In this document: piece after piece, positions 46,738 through 55,006 of the stretch
Layout: every line of letters begins with the position of its first letter
How positions within the stretch are numbered: position 1 is the first letter of the stretch
Notes under the pieces: generated by a model
Told to the model about the DNA's origin: nothing
Databases searched by the model: none
The model's input: the letters and a program-made list of their open reading frames with translations, nothing else
Position numbers and translations under genes: made by a program
Assembly (NCBI GenBank): GCA_963775275.1
Contig: CAVZII010000005.1
Coordinates: forward strand, 3,286,001 to 3,350,000
DNA length: 64,000 nt
Source: JANWHQ01 sp963775275
GTDB lineage: Bacteria; Pseudomonadota; Alphaproteobacteria; Caulobacterales; Caulobacteraceae
Direction: 5' to 3'

Positions 46738-48393
46738 ATGCGCAGATCGAGCGGCGGCCAGGGCGCTGACGGACATCGCCTGAATCGGCGTGGGTTCGTG
46801 GCGGGGGTCACATTTTCGGCGGCGACCCCCGCGATCGCGCGGGCTCAGCCCGGAGAGACACGGCCCGGCGTCGCCGTCGAGACGACGGCGGGCAAGCTTC
46901 GAGGCCTGGTGCGGGACGGCGTCCACATCTTCAAGGGCGTGCCCTACGGCGCCTCCACCTCCGGAAGCAGGCGCTTCATGCCCCCGTCGCCGCCGACGCC
47001 CTGGACCGGCGTGCGCGACGCCTTCGCCTTCGGCCATCAGTCCCCACAGCTGATGAGCTACACCGACGTGCTCGCGCCTCAGGCCCCGCCGTCCGAGGGG
47101 TTCGCCGAGGACTGCCTGGTGCTGAACGTCTGGACCCCCGGCCCGGCGCGCGGCTCCAAGCGTCCGGTGATGTTCTGGTGCCATGGCGGCGGCTTCTTCC
47201 AGGAGAGCGGGTCCTGGCCCTGGGTGGACGGCGAGAACCTCGCGCGGCGGGGCGACGTGGTGGTGATCACGGTGAACCACCGGCTGAACGTGTTCGGCTA
47301 TCTCGACCTGGGGGATATCGGCGGGGAACGCTACGCCGCTTCCGGCGTCGCCGGCATGCTCGACCTGGTCCAGGCGCTCGAGTGGGTGCGGGACAATATC
47401 GACGCCTTCGGCGGCGATCCCGACCAGGTGATGATCTTCGGCGAGTCGGGCGGCGGGGCGAAGGTGTGCACCCTGCTGGCCATGCCGGCGGCCAAGGGGC
47501 TGTTCCACCGCGCGGCGGTGCAGAGCGGCCCCAGCCTCACGGCCATGCCGCGCGATCAGGCGAACGCGCTGGCGTCGGCCTTCATCCGCGAGCTGGGGAT
47601 CACGCCGGACCGGATCGACGAGCTGCAGACGCTGCCCCCGGCGCGGCTGCTGGCCGCCATGGCGCCGGCCATGCAGGTGCAGACGGTCGGACCGATCGGC
47701 GCGCGGATGGGCTTCAGCCCGGTGATGGACGGCCGCTTCGTGGCCAACGACCCGTTCGACCCTGTCGCCAGCCCGCTCGCCGCGGGCATTCCCATGCTCG
47801 TCGGCTGCAATCGCGATGAACAGTCGCTGTTCTCCCTGTCGTTCGGCGACAAGGCGGCGCTCGACCTCGACGCCGCCGGGCTTCGCAAGCGGGTGGCCGA
47901 GATGGTGGGCGAGCCTCGAGCCGGGCAGCTGATCGATCTCTACCGCCGAGACAATCCGGCCGCGGGCCCGTCCGAGCTCTACTTCCTGATCGGAACCGAC
48001 CGGTTCATTCGCAAGCAGACCATCGCCCTGGCCGAGCGCAAGGCCGACCAGCGGGCCGGCGCTGTCTACCTCTACCAGTTCGCCTGGCGCTCGCCGGCCC
48101 TGGGCGGGCGGCTCTACGCGCCGCACACGGTGGAAATCCCCTTCGTCTTCGACAACACGGACATCCCGACGGTCATGACCCGTGGCGGCCCGGAGGTGAA
48201 GGCGCTCGCGGCCCAGGTCAGCGACGCCTGGGTCGCCTTCGCAAGGACCGGCGATCCGAACCACGCGGGCCTGAGCCACTGGCCCGCCTTCGACAGGGCG
48301 GCGCACGCCACCATGGTGTTCAATCTGGAGAGTCGCGCCGTCTCGGATCCCGACGCGGCCGAGCGGAAGTTCTGGAGCTCCTCGCAGGCGTGA
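46738..48393 (+). CDS. Type B carboxylesterase, exported
   Basis: The 551-residue enzyme starts with a twin-arginine-like leader ([12 protein letters not shown]) ending near ARAQ. It then shows the esterase/lipase pattern: GIKGVPYG-type [21 protein letters not shown], oxyanion CHGGGF, and the nucleophile in GESGGG (Ser at ~240). The catalytic Glu and His follow in GCNRDEQS and PHTVEIPF. Type B carboxylesterases hydrolyse esters or carbamates outside the cytoplasm. It is followed after 132 bases by a TonB receptor in the same direction; both have TTTCG repeats upstream. Confidence 0.92.
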   Translation: MRRSSGGQGADGHRLNRRGFVAGVTFSAATPAIARAQPGETRPGVAVETTAGKLRGLVRDGVHIFKGVPYGASTSGSRRFMPPSPPTPWTGVRDAFAFGHQSPQLMSYTDVLAPQAPPSEGFAEDCLVLNVWTPGPARGSKRPVMFWCHGGGFFQESGSWPWVDGENLARRGDVVVITVNHRLNVFGYLDLGDIGGERYAASGVAGMLDLVQALEWVRDNIDAFGGDPDQVMIFGESGGGAKVCTLLAMPAAKGLFHRAAVQSGPSLTAMPRDQANALASAFIRELGITPDRIDELQTLPPARLLAAMAPAMQVQTVGPIGARMGFSPVMDGRFVANDPFDPVASPLAAGIPMLVGCNRDEQSLFSLSFGDKAALDLDAAGLRKRVAEMVGEPRAGQLIDLYRRDNPAAGPSELYFLIGTDRFIRKQTIALAERKADQRAGAVYLYQFAWRSPALGGRLYAPHTVEIPFVFDNTDIPTVMTRGGPEVKALAAQVSDAWVAFARTGDPNHAGLSHWPAFDRAAHATMVFNLESRAVSDPDAAERKFWSSSQA

Positions 48394-48457
48394 TCCCGCC
48401 GCCGGTCCGCGCGACGGCGCGAGCTTTCGGGCGATTCGCTTTCCCGAAGCTCTCGCC

Positions 48458-48509
48458 TTGACATATTTCGATTTACGTTCGTTTCTTTCGACTTCGGAAT
48501 TCGTTTCCG
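48458..48509 (+). promoter_or_regulatory. Promoter-operator region of the second TonB receptor
   Basis: A TTGACA box (48458-48463) is followed by four TTCG-containing units near 48465 (ATTTCGATTTA), 48475 (CGTTCGTTTC), 48485 (CTTTCGACTT) and 48499 (ATTCGTTTCC), spaced at 10-14 bases. The same ATTTCGATTTA core precedes the esterase. A helically phased operator is suggested. Confidence 0.4.
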
Positions 48510-48525
48510 GACGAGGGGGGTGAAC

Positions 48526-50772
48526 ATGAAATCTCAAAGCGTCAAGCGCGCGCTGTGGAGCGCGGCCGCCGTCGCGGCGCTGCTCGCAGGAGCGACGGGA
48601 CTCGCGCAGGCGGCGGAGGTCGGCGGCGCGCCCGCCTCCGGTTCCGAAGGCGTGCAGCCCGGCGAGGTGGTGGTGACCGCTCAGAAGCGCGAGCAGAAGC
48701 TTCAGGAGGTGCCGATCTCGATCACGGTGCTGGGCGCCCAGCAATTGGACACGCTGCAGATCCGCAGCGGTACGGACATCGCCCGCCAGACGCCGAACCT
48801 GCGGGTTTCGAACCTCGGCAACGAGGACCAGCCGAAGTTCGCCATCCGCGGCATCGCGACTCCGGACTTCAACCTGAACACCACCTCGCCGATCGGCGTG
48901 TTCTATGACGAGGTCTATGTCGCCGAGCAGTGGCTCGGCGGCCCGCAGATTTTCGACATGGAGCGCATCGAAGTCCTTCGTGGCCCTCAAGGCACCTTGT
49001 TCGGCAAGAACACCACGGGTGGGGCGATAAACTTCATCACCCGCGCGCCGAGCTTCGGCACGGACGGCTATGTCACGGGCGAATACGGAAGCAACGGATA
49101 TTACCACGTCACCGGAGCGGTCGAGACCCCGATCATCGACGACAGGCTGGCCGCGCGCCTGGCCTTCAACTTCACCAAGAGCGACGGCTGGGTGAAGAAC
49201 CGGTTCCAGAGCGCCCTGGCGAAGGATCTGTCATCGATCAACAACCACGCCTTCCGTCTCAGCCTGAAATACCGGGCCGGCGATTTCGACGCGACGCTTC
49301 GGCTGATCTCCACCGACAGCAATCCCACCAACATCGGCATCATCGCCTCGGGGCTCAATCCCGATGGCACCGAAGCCGATGGGGTGAACCCGCGGGTCAA
49401 TCCCTACACCGGCCAGCCCTTCGGGCCGCACGAGGGCGCCTACGACCACTCCGGCGAGATCAAGGCGAGCGGCAACGGCGGCTATCTGACGATGAACAAG
49501 GGCCTGGGCTCCAACTTCACCGTCACCTCGATCACCTCCTATTTCACCGGGAATTTCGAGAACACGGTGGACGCCGATGGCTCCTATGTCCCGAACTTCT
49601 CGATAGACTTCTTCGCCAAGCAACATGAATTGACCCAGGACCTGCGCATCGCCAGCCAATTCGCTGGCCCCGCGAACTTCATCCTCGGGGGGTACTACAC
49701 CCACGACCAGGTGAAGATCATGACGAACTACTACCAGGATGCGACGCCGCTGGCGCCCGGGGGCGGTACGGTGCTGGCCCTGTTCCGTCAGAACTACCTT
49801 CAGGACCGCACCTCGTACGCGGCCTATTTCGACGGCTCCTGGGACTTCGCCCCAGGCTGGCAGGTCTATGCGGGCATACGATGGACCCACGACGAGGGAG
49901 AGGTTCACGACTTCACCTCGACCTCCCAGGTGTTGCCGCCGTTCCTGTGGTTGAACGTGCCTTTCCTCAAGTACAGCAACTCGGCGCCGACCGGGCGCTT
50001 CGGCGTCAACCATCACTTCAGTCGGGATGTGATGGCGTACGTCCAGTATTCGCGCGGCTATCGATCCAGCGCATTCAACGGCGGCGCGCTCACCGCCGGC
50101 ACGCTCAACATCGCCCGGCCGGAATATCTCGACAGTGTGGAAGGAGGCTTCAAATCCCAGTGGCTCGGCCGGCGGCTCCAGCTGAACGCCTCGGCCTTCT
50201 ATTACAAGTACCACAACCAGCAATTCCTGATCGCCCAGGGCAACTTCTCGTCCCAGGAGGTCAATGCCGACATGCGAAGCTATGGGCTCGAGCTGGAGGC
50301 CGTGGCCAAGCCGACGGATTATTTCACGCTGACCGCCGGCCTCGGCCTGGTGGACGCCGAGTACACCCGCGGCGAGCTTCCCGACGCCGCCAACGGGAAT
50401 GTCCTGACCTCCATCGCCGGAAAGCGCGCCATCGAGGCGCCGAGGTCCACCTTCAATGTGGCCGCGGATTACACGATCCCGGTCGGGGCCGAGACCTCGA
50501 TCCTCGCGCACCTGGACGCGGTGCATGTGACCCGCGAGTACTTTACGCCCTTCAACACCGAGGCCTCCAGCTCACCGCCGTTCTGGGAGGTCAATGCCCG
50601 GGTGGGATTCCGCGACGACGCCCGTCATTATGAACTGGCGTTCTGGATCAAGAATCTGACGGACAACAACGCGGCGACCGGCATTGTCGTGAACGTCACC
50701 TCGGCGGAGCGCTTCACGACCATTCCCTATCCCCGCCGCTACGGGGCCGAGATCACCTACCATTTCCAGTGA
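48526..50772 (+). CDS. TonB-dependent outer-membrane receptor
   Basis: The intact 748-residue receptor has a signal peptide (to about residue 28, ending AQAA), TonB-box-like GEVVVTAQKR, a plug domain (VPISITVLGAQQLDTL, VLRGPQGTLFGKNTTGGAIN) and a 22-strand-type barrel ending in the terminal aromatic strand EITYHFQ. This is the sphingomonad/caulobacter type of receptor used for large organic substrates as well as siderophores. It follows the exported esterase and probably takes up that enzyme's substrate or product. The ATG at 48526 is preceded by GAGGGGGGTG. The stop lies in the first bases of a type D palindrome. Confidence 0.94.
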   Translation: MKSQSVKRALWSAAAVAALLAGATGLAQAAEVGGAPASGSEGVQPGEVVVTAQKREQKLQEVPISITVLGAQQLDTLQIRSGTDIARQTPNLRVSNLGNEDQPKFAIRGIATPDFNLNTTSPIGVFYDEVYVAEQWLGGPQIFDMERIEVLRGPQGTLFGKNTTGGAINFITRAPSFGTDGYVTGEYGSNGYYHVTGAVETPIIDDRLAARLAFNFTKSDGWVKNRFQSALAKDLSSINNHAFRLSLKYRAGDFDATLRLISTDSNPTNIGIIASGLNPDGTEADGVNPRVNPYTGQPFGPHEGAYDHSGEIKASGNGGYLTMNKGLGSNFTVTSITSYFTGNFENTVDADGSYVPNFSIDFFAKQHELTQDLRIASQFAGPANFILGGYYTHDQVKIMTNYYQDATPLAPGGGTVLALFRQNYLQDRTSYAAYFDGSWDFAPGWQVYAGIRWTHDEGEVHDFTSTSQVLPPFLWLNVPFLKYSNSAPTGRFGVNHHFSRDVMAYVQYSRGYRSSAFNGGALTAGTLNIARPEYLDSVEGGFKSQWLGRRLQLNASAFYYKYHNQQFLIAQGNFSSQEVNADMRSYGLELEAVAKPTDYFTLTAGLGLVDAEYTRGELPDAANGNVLTSIAGKRAIEAPRSTFNVAADYTIPVGAETSILAHLDAVHVTREYFTPFNTEASSSPPFWEVNARVGFRDDARHYELAFWIKNLTDNNAATGIVVNVTSAERFTTIPYPRRYGAEITYHFQ

Positions 50773-50843
50773 GGTGAACTTGACGTTCGTCCATCCCATG
50801 GGGCGACCTCAGTGACGAACGTCAGGTTCGTAGACCTCACTAG
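50766..50843. repeat. CTAG-bounded palindrome, type D (78 bp)
   Basis: Left end CCAGTGAGGTGAACTTGACG, right end CGTCAGGTTCG then TAGACCTCACTAG. Inner arms TGACGTTCGT / ACGAACGTCA. It overlaps the receptor stop codon, and its final CTAG was used as target by the IS5 element. Confidence 0.7.
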
Positions 50844-52123
50844 CAGGCTGAGGAAGAAGTCGCTGGCGCGGGCGGTCATTTCGTTTTGGCGGTCGATCCC
50901 GGGCTGATTTTGGTCTGACCGCCGGTGGGACGGACGGAGTCCGCCCCTGGGCGCCGGATCACGTGGCCGGGGCGAGCAGTTTGGGCAGTCTGACCAGGTT
51001 GTAGGCGGCCATGGCGAGGATGAACTGCCAGCCGACGCGTTCGAGCCCTCGGTGTCTGGTCTTGCGCAGGCCGGCGGCGGACTTGGCCCAGCCGAAGGCC
51101 TCCTCGATGCGCTTGCGGATGACTTGGCTCGCCTTGTAGCCGGCGTGGCGGGTGGTGCGCCCGTCGATGGCCGAGGCCCTGGCCTTGGCCGCCACATGCG
51201 GGGCGACGTTGATCGAACGCAGCTCGTTCACGAAGTCCTCGGCGTCATAGCCCTTGTCCGCGCCCAGGGTGATGCGCCCCGGCCGTTCGGCGCGCGGCTC
51301 GATCATGTGCAGGGCGGCGATGCGCTCGGCATGGCCGTCGGCCCGGGTGAGGCAGGCGTCGACCACCAGGCCGTGGCGGTTCTCCATCAGCGCATGGCCC
51401 ATGAAGCAGAGCCTGGCCTCCTTGCCCGGTCCCTTGCGATAGAGCCTGGCGTCCGGGTCGGTCGTGCTCTGGTGAGTGTCGTTGCTGCGCCTGTGGCCGT
51501 GGAAGTCGTCTTCGCCGTTGCGCCCCGGCCCGGGCGGCTCGCCCGAGCCATCCTTCGGGCGGAAGCTCTTCATCGACGCCCAGGCCTCGATCAGCGTGCC
51601 GTCGACGCTGAAGTGTTCCGTCGACAGCAGGCGCTTGACCCTCGGATGGGCGAGCACCGCGGCGAGGAACTTGTGCGCCACATCCCCCGCCAGAAGCCGA
51701 TCACGGTTCTTGCCGAACGTGGTCTGGTCCCACGCCGCGTCGTCCACCCCCAGCCCCACGAACCAGCGGAACAACAGGTCGTACTCCAGCCGCTCCATGA
51801 TCTGGCGCTCCGAGCGGATGCCGTAGAAGGCCTGCAACAGCAGCGCCCGAAGCAGCCGCTCCGGCGGGATCGACGGGCGGCCCACACCGGTCGCATAGAC
51901 CGCCTCGAAGTCCCCGCTCAGATCCGACAGCGCCGCGTTCGCGATCTGGCGGATCGGACGAAGCGGATGATCCGACCTCACCCGGCTCTCCAGGTCCACG
52001 TACGAAAACAGCGAACCCGAACACTGATCCGAACCCCGCATCGCCTCATCCCCGTGGACAGCTTCGTCACAAGGGTTGAATCATGCGTCGCACCGTCAGG
52101 CGAGCGGGTTTTTCCTCAGCCTG
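50844..52123 (-). mobile_element. IS5-family insertion sequence (complete)
   Basis: The element (about 1.28 kb) has imperfect terminal repeats CAGGCTGAGGAAGAAGTCGC (left) and CAGGCTGAGGAAAAACCCGC (right, reverse). It is flanked by CTAG on both sides (50840-50843, 52124-52127). The left CTAG ends a type D palindrome and the right CTAG begins a type A palindrome, so it landed exactly at their junction. Confidence 0.88.
50959..52041 (-). CDS. IS5-family transposase
   Basis: The 360-residue transposase shows MRGSDQCSGSLFSYVDLESR, then RPSIPPERLLRALLLQAFYG, RWFVGLGVDDAAWDQTTFGK, catalytic FSVDGTLIEAWAS, LGADKGYD and KRIEEAFGWAK, the D-D-E order of the IS5 group. The frame is intact and fills most of the element, so it may be active. 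Confidence 0.94.
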   Translation of the reverse strand: MRGSDQCSGSLFSYVDLESRVRSDHPLRPIRQIANAALSDLSGDFEAVYATGVGRPSIPPERLLRALLLQAFYGIRSERQIMERLEYDLLFRWFVGLGVDDAAWDQTTFGKNRDRLLAGDVAHKFLAAVLAHPRVKRLLSTEHFSVDGTLIEAWASMKSFRPKDGSGEPPGPGRNGEDDFHGHRRSNDTHQSTTDPDARLYRKGPGKEARLCFMGHALMENRHGLVVDACLTRADGHAERIAALHMIEPRAERPGRITLGADKGYDAEDFVNELRSINVAPHVAAKARASAIDGRTTRHAGYKASQVIRKRIEEAFGWAKSAAGLRKTRHRGLERVGWQFILAMAAYNLVRLPKLLAPAT

Positions 52124-52198
52124 CTAGTGTCCCAATTCCGAAGTTCGCCAGCGCATTTGCAAGGCGGATGCGAACTTCGGAATCGATAAGGACACTAG
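52124..52198. repeat. CTAG-bounded palindrome, type A (75 bp)
   Basis: Same layout and length as the copy at 40299: CTAGTGTCCCAATTCCGAAG at the start, GATAAGGACACTAG at the end, arms CCGAAGTTCGC / GCGAACTTCGG. Its first CTAG is also the right target copy of the IS5 element. Confidence 0.85.
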
Positions 52199-52212
52199 CG
52201 AAATGTATAATT

Positions 52213-52290
52213 CTAGTGTGGTTTACGGATCAGAAGTTCGCAGCCGAGGGCGCCGCCATCATCATGCGAACTTCTGATCCACCACACTAG
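52213..52290. repeat. CTAG-bounded palindrome, type B (78 bp)
   Basis: CTAGTGTGGTTTACGGATC at the start and GATCCACCACACTAG at the end, with the same loop sequence GCCGCCATCATCA as at 40429-40438. It is separated from the preceding type A copy by 14 bases, as at 40374-40386. Confidence 0.85.
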
Positions 52291-52303
52291 GATCATGACT
52301 TTG

Positions 52304-52379
52304 CTGGTGTCCTTTTCGACTCTGACGTTCGTTCGGTGTCGCCGCCAGGCGGTTACGAACGTCAAAGTCGGGACACTAG
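52304..52379. repeat. CTAG-bounded palindrome, type C (76 bp)
   Basis: Ends CTGGTGTCC... and ...GGACACTAG match type A, but the inner arms are CTGACGTTCGT / ACGAACGTCA, as in type D. It looks like a hybrid member of the same family. Confidence 0.7.
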
Positions 52380-52397
52380 GACGACGGCGAGGCGTTG

Positions 52398-52448
52398 GAG
52401 CGCGTTCCGCAAAAGAGGGGGCCCCGGTCTGGCGGCAGGAACGCGCTC
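52398..52448. repeat. Hairpin-forming inverted repeat between palindromes
   Basis: GAGCGCGTTCC (52398-52408) pairs with GGAACGCGCTC (52438-52448). No CTAG ends are seen. The 80 bases around it contain no gene. Confidence 0.5.
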
Positions 52449-52460
52449 GAGCGTTCGAAT

Positions 52461-52535
52461 CTAGTGTCCCGATTGCGAAGTTCGCCAGCGCCTTGGCGAG
52501 GCAGATGCGAACTTCGGAATCGATAAGGACACTAG
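52461..52535. repeat. CTAG-bounded palindrome, type A (75 bp)
   Basis: Third type A copy: CTAGTGTCCCGATTGCGAAG at the start, GATAAGGACACTAG at the end; nearly identical in length and arms to the copies at 40299 and 52124. Confidence 0.85.
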
Positions 52536-52548
52536 CAAGTCTATGATT

Positions 52549-52624
52549 CCAGTGTGGTTTATGGATCAGAAGCTCGCAGCCGGGGACGCCGCCATCATCG
52601 CGAACTTCTGATCCACCACGCTAG
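52549..52624. repeat. CTAG-bounded palindrome, type B (76 bp)
   Basis: Left end is CCAG instead of CTAG; right end ATCCACCACGCTAG. Again a type B follows a type A after a 13-base gap. The terminal CTAG provides the TAG stop of glpK (52621-52623, minus strand). Confidence 0.8.
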
Positions 52625-54108
52625 AGCAAGGTCCGGCGGACGGCGTCCCGCCAGCCCGCGATCATGGTCTGGCGCTGGCGCTCGGACATCCGGGGCTCGA
52701 ACCGGCGCTCAAGGGCCCAGGTGGCGGAAAGCGCGTCGAGGTCGGGCCAGACGCCGGTCGCGAGGCCCGCGAGGAACGCCGCTCCGAGGGCCGTGGTCTC
52801 CACGCCTGCGGGACGCTCCACCGGGGCCTGCAGGATGTCGGCGAGGAACTGGCAGAGCCAGTCGTTCGCGGCCATGCCGCCGTCGACCCTGAGCGCCGCC
52901 GCGCCGGCGCCTGCGTCGGCGGTCATGGCGTCGGTGAGGTCGAGGGTCTGATAGGCCACCAATTCCAGCGCCGCCCGCGCGAGATGCGCGGCGCTGGCGT
53001 CGAGCGTGAGCCCGCAGATCAGGCCTCGCGCATTCGGGTTCCAGTGCGGCGCGCCCAGGCCCACGAACGCCGGGACCATGTAGACGCCATGGCTGTCCGG
53101 GACGCGCGTGGCCATGTCCTGGGTTTCGGCCGCACGAGCGATGACGCCGAGGCCGTCGCGCAGCCATTTCACCGCCGCGCCGGCGACGAAGATCGAGCCC
53201 TCGAGGGCGTAGGTCGTGCGCCCGTTCAGCCGATAGGCCGGGGTGGTCAGCATCCGGTTCTTCGACATCACCGGCTGGTCGCCGATGTTCATCAGCAGGA
53301 AGCATCCCGTGCCATAGGTCGACTTGGCCATGCCGGTCTCGAAGCAGGCCTGGCCGAAGAGGGCGGCCTGCTGGTCGCCCGCCATGCCGGCGATGGGGAT
53401 CGCCGCGCCGAGGATCGCCGCATCCGCATGGCCGAACAGGCCGCTGTTGTCCTTCACCTCGGGCAGAAGGGAGGCGGGGATTCTCAAAAGCTTCAGCAGA
53501 TCCTCGTCCCACCGCTGGTTGATGATGTCGAACAGCAGGGTCCGTCCCGCGTTGGTCGGGTCCGTGGCGTGGACCTTGCCCCCCGTGAGACGTGACAGCA
53601 GGAAGCAATCGATGGTGCCGAAGGCGAGCTCGCCCCGCTCCGCCTTGGCCCTCGCGCCCTCCACATTGTCGAGGATCCAGGCCAGCTTGGTTCCTGAGAA
53701 GTACGGGTCCAGCAGGAGGCCGGTCTTCGCGGACACCATCGGCTCGTGGCCTTCGGCCTCGAGCCTGGCGCACAGATCGGCCGTGCGGCGGTCCTGCCAG
53801 ACGATGGCTCTGCAGATCGGCCGTCCGGTCGCGCGCTCCCATACCACCACGGTCTCGCGCTGGTTGGTGATGCCGATGCCGGCGATGTCGCCGGCCTCGA
53901 TCCCGGCCTCGGCGACCGCGTCGCGCATCACCTGCACCGTGTCGCGCCAGATATCCTCGGGATCGTGCTCGACCCAGCCGGACTGAGGATAATGCTGGGG
54001 AAACTCACGCTGGACGGTAGCCACCGGCGCGGCGGCCGTATCGAAGATGATGCAGCGTGTGGATGTCGTGCCCTGGTCGATCGCCAGGACGTAGGGGGGC
54101 CGGGCCAT
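52621..54108 (-). CDS. glpK: Glycerol kinase
   Basis: The 495-residue FGGY-family kinase phosphorylates glycerol to glycerol-3-phosphate. It shows the phosphate-binding start [30 protein letters not shown] and [10 protein letters not shown] in the first lobe. The second lobe has [21 protein letters not shown] and the hinge [16 protein letters not shown]. Length and motifs are standard. It is the last gene of the glpD-glpF-glpK operon, 30 bases behind glpF. Its TAG stop is part of the CTAG of a type B palindrome, so the repeat sits exactly at the gene end. Confidence 0.97.
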   Translation of the reverse strand: MARPPYVLAIDQGTTSTRCIIFDTAAAPVATVQREFPQHYPQSGWVEHDPEDIWRDTVQVMRDAVAEAGIEAGDIAGIGITNQRETVVVWERATGRPICRAIVWQDRRTADLCARLEAEGHEPMVSAKTGLLLDPYFSGTKLAWILDNVEGARAKAERGELAFGTIDCFLLSRLTGGKVHATDPTNAGRTLLFDIINQRWDEDLLKLLRIPASLLPEVKDNSGLFGHADAAILGAAIPIAGMAGDQQAALFGQACFETGMAKSTYGTGCFLLMNIGDQPVMSKNRMLTTPAYRLNGRTTYALEGSIFVAGAAVKWLRDGLGVIARAAETQDMATRVPDSHGVYMVPAFVGLGAPHWNPNARGLICGLTLDASAAHLARAALELVAYQTLDLTDAMTADAGAGAAALRVDGGMAANDWLCQFLADILQAPVERPAGVETTALGAAFLAGLATGVWPDLDALSATWALERRFEPRMSERQRQTMIAGWRDAVRRTLL

Positions 54109-54138
54109 GGCGCGCTTCCTCCGTCTTTATGATTGAGC

Positions 54139-54978
54139 TTACTCGGCCGGAGCGGTCGTGACAGGCTCCTGGACCACGGCGTCGGCCAGCGGCCGGCGAG
54201 ACGGCAGATAGGGCCGGATCAGGGCCTGATAGGCTCCCCCGCCCGCCACGCCTCCGATCAGCGGTCCGACGATCGGGACCCACCAGTAGCTCTGCGGAGA
54301 CGGCAGGGCCGCGGAGCCCCATCCCGTCAGGAAGCAGAACAGACGAGGGCCGAAGTCACGGGCCGGATTGATCGGCCAGGCCTCGAGGTATCCCGCCGAG
54401 GCGCCGATGCAGGCCACCAGCAGGCCGATGATCAAGGCGCCCGAATTGGCCTGCGGCGCCAGGGTGTTGAACTCCTCGGTGATGGCGAAGATGCCGATCA
54501 GCAGGATGGCGGTGAGCACGATCTCGTCGATGAAGGCGTGCACCGGCGTGATCCCCGTTCCCGGGTGGGTGAAGAACACGCCCGCCGCCCCCCCGGCCGC
54601 CCGAGCGGTCCCGTGCGCGGCGTTGAAGGCGTCGATGACCGGCGAGAACATCAGATAGACCACCGCCGCGCCCAGGAACGCGCCGACCACCTGGGCGGCC
54701 CAGTAGGGCAGCACCTTGGACTTGGGAAATCCACGGAAAATGGTCAGCGCCAGGGTGACGGCCGGATTGGCGTGGGTCCCGCTCACGGCCCCGGTCACAT
54801 AGATCGCGATGGTCACCGCAAGGCCCCAGGCGATGCACACGCCCCAATAGGCGTTCTGGTAAGGGCTCGGATCGTACAGGGTTATCATCGCCGCCGCGGA
54901 ATCCCCGAGCGCGATGATGATGAAGACGGCGATGCATTCCGAGATCAGTTCGCCGATGAACACCTTGCGCTTCGACAT
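54139..54978 (-). CDS. glpF: Glycerol uptake facilitator (aquaglyceroporin)
   Basis: The 279-residue membrane protein has six helices and the two NPA-type boxes, HANPAVTLA (about residue 68) and WPINPARDFGPR (about residue 205), the latter with the Asp-Arg typical of glycerol facilitators. It lets glycerol cross the inner membrane by diffusion, trapped by GlpK. A GGGGGAGA site supports the ATG at 54978. It lies between glpD and glpK in the same operon. Confidence 0.95.
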   Translation of the reverse strand: MSKRKVFIGELISECIAVFIIIALGDSAAAMITLYDPSPYQNAYWGVCIAWGLAVTIAIYVTGAVSGTHANPAVTLALTIFRGFPKSKVLPYWAAQVVGAFLGAAVVYLMFSPVIDAFNAAHGTARAAGGAAGVFFTHPGTGITPVHAFIDEIVLTAILLIGIFAITEEFNTLAPQANSGALIIGLLVACIGASAGYLEAWPINPARDFGPRLFCFLTGWGSAALPSPQSYWWVPIVGPLIGGVAGGGAYQALIRPYLPSRRPLADAVVQEPVTTAPAE

Positions 54979-55006
54979 CGCATTCTCCCCCTTCATGCCT
55001 GCGGCT

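Noticed and set aside
46198..49107. 969-codon open frame on the minus strand
   Set aside because: It lies antisense to the carboxylesterase and TonB receptor, is Arg/Gly/Ala/His-rich without any domain, and the opposite strand has clear genes. High GC keeps the antisense frame open.
40239..52624. CRISPR array
   Set aside because: Repeats are long palindromes of different types, not short identical repeats with unique spacers, and no cas genes are present.
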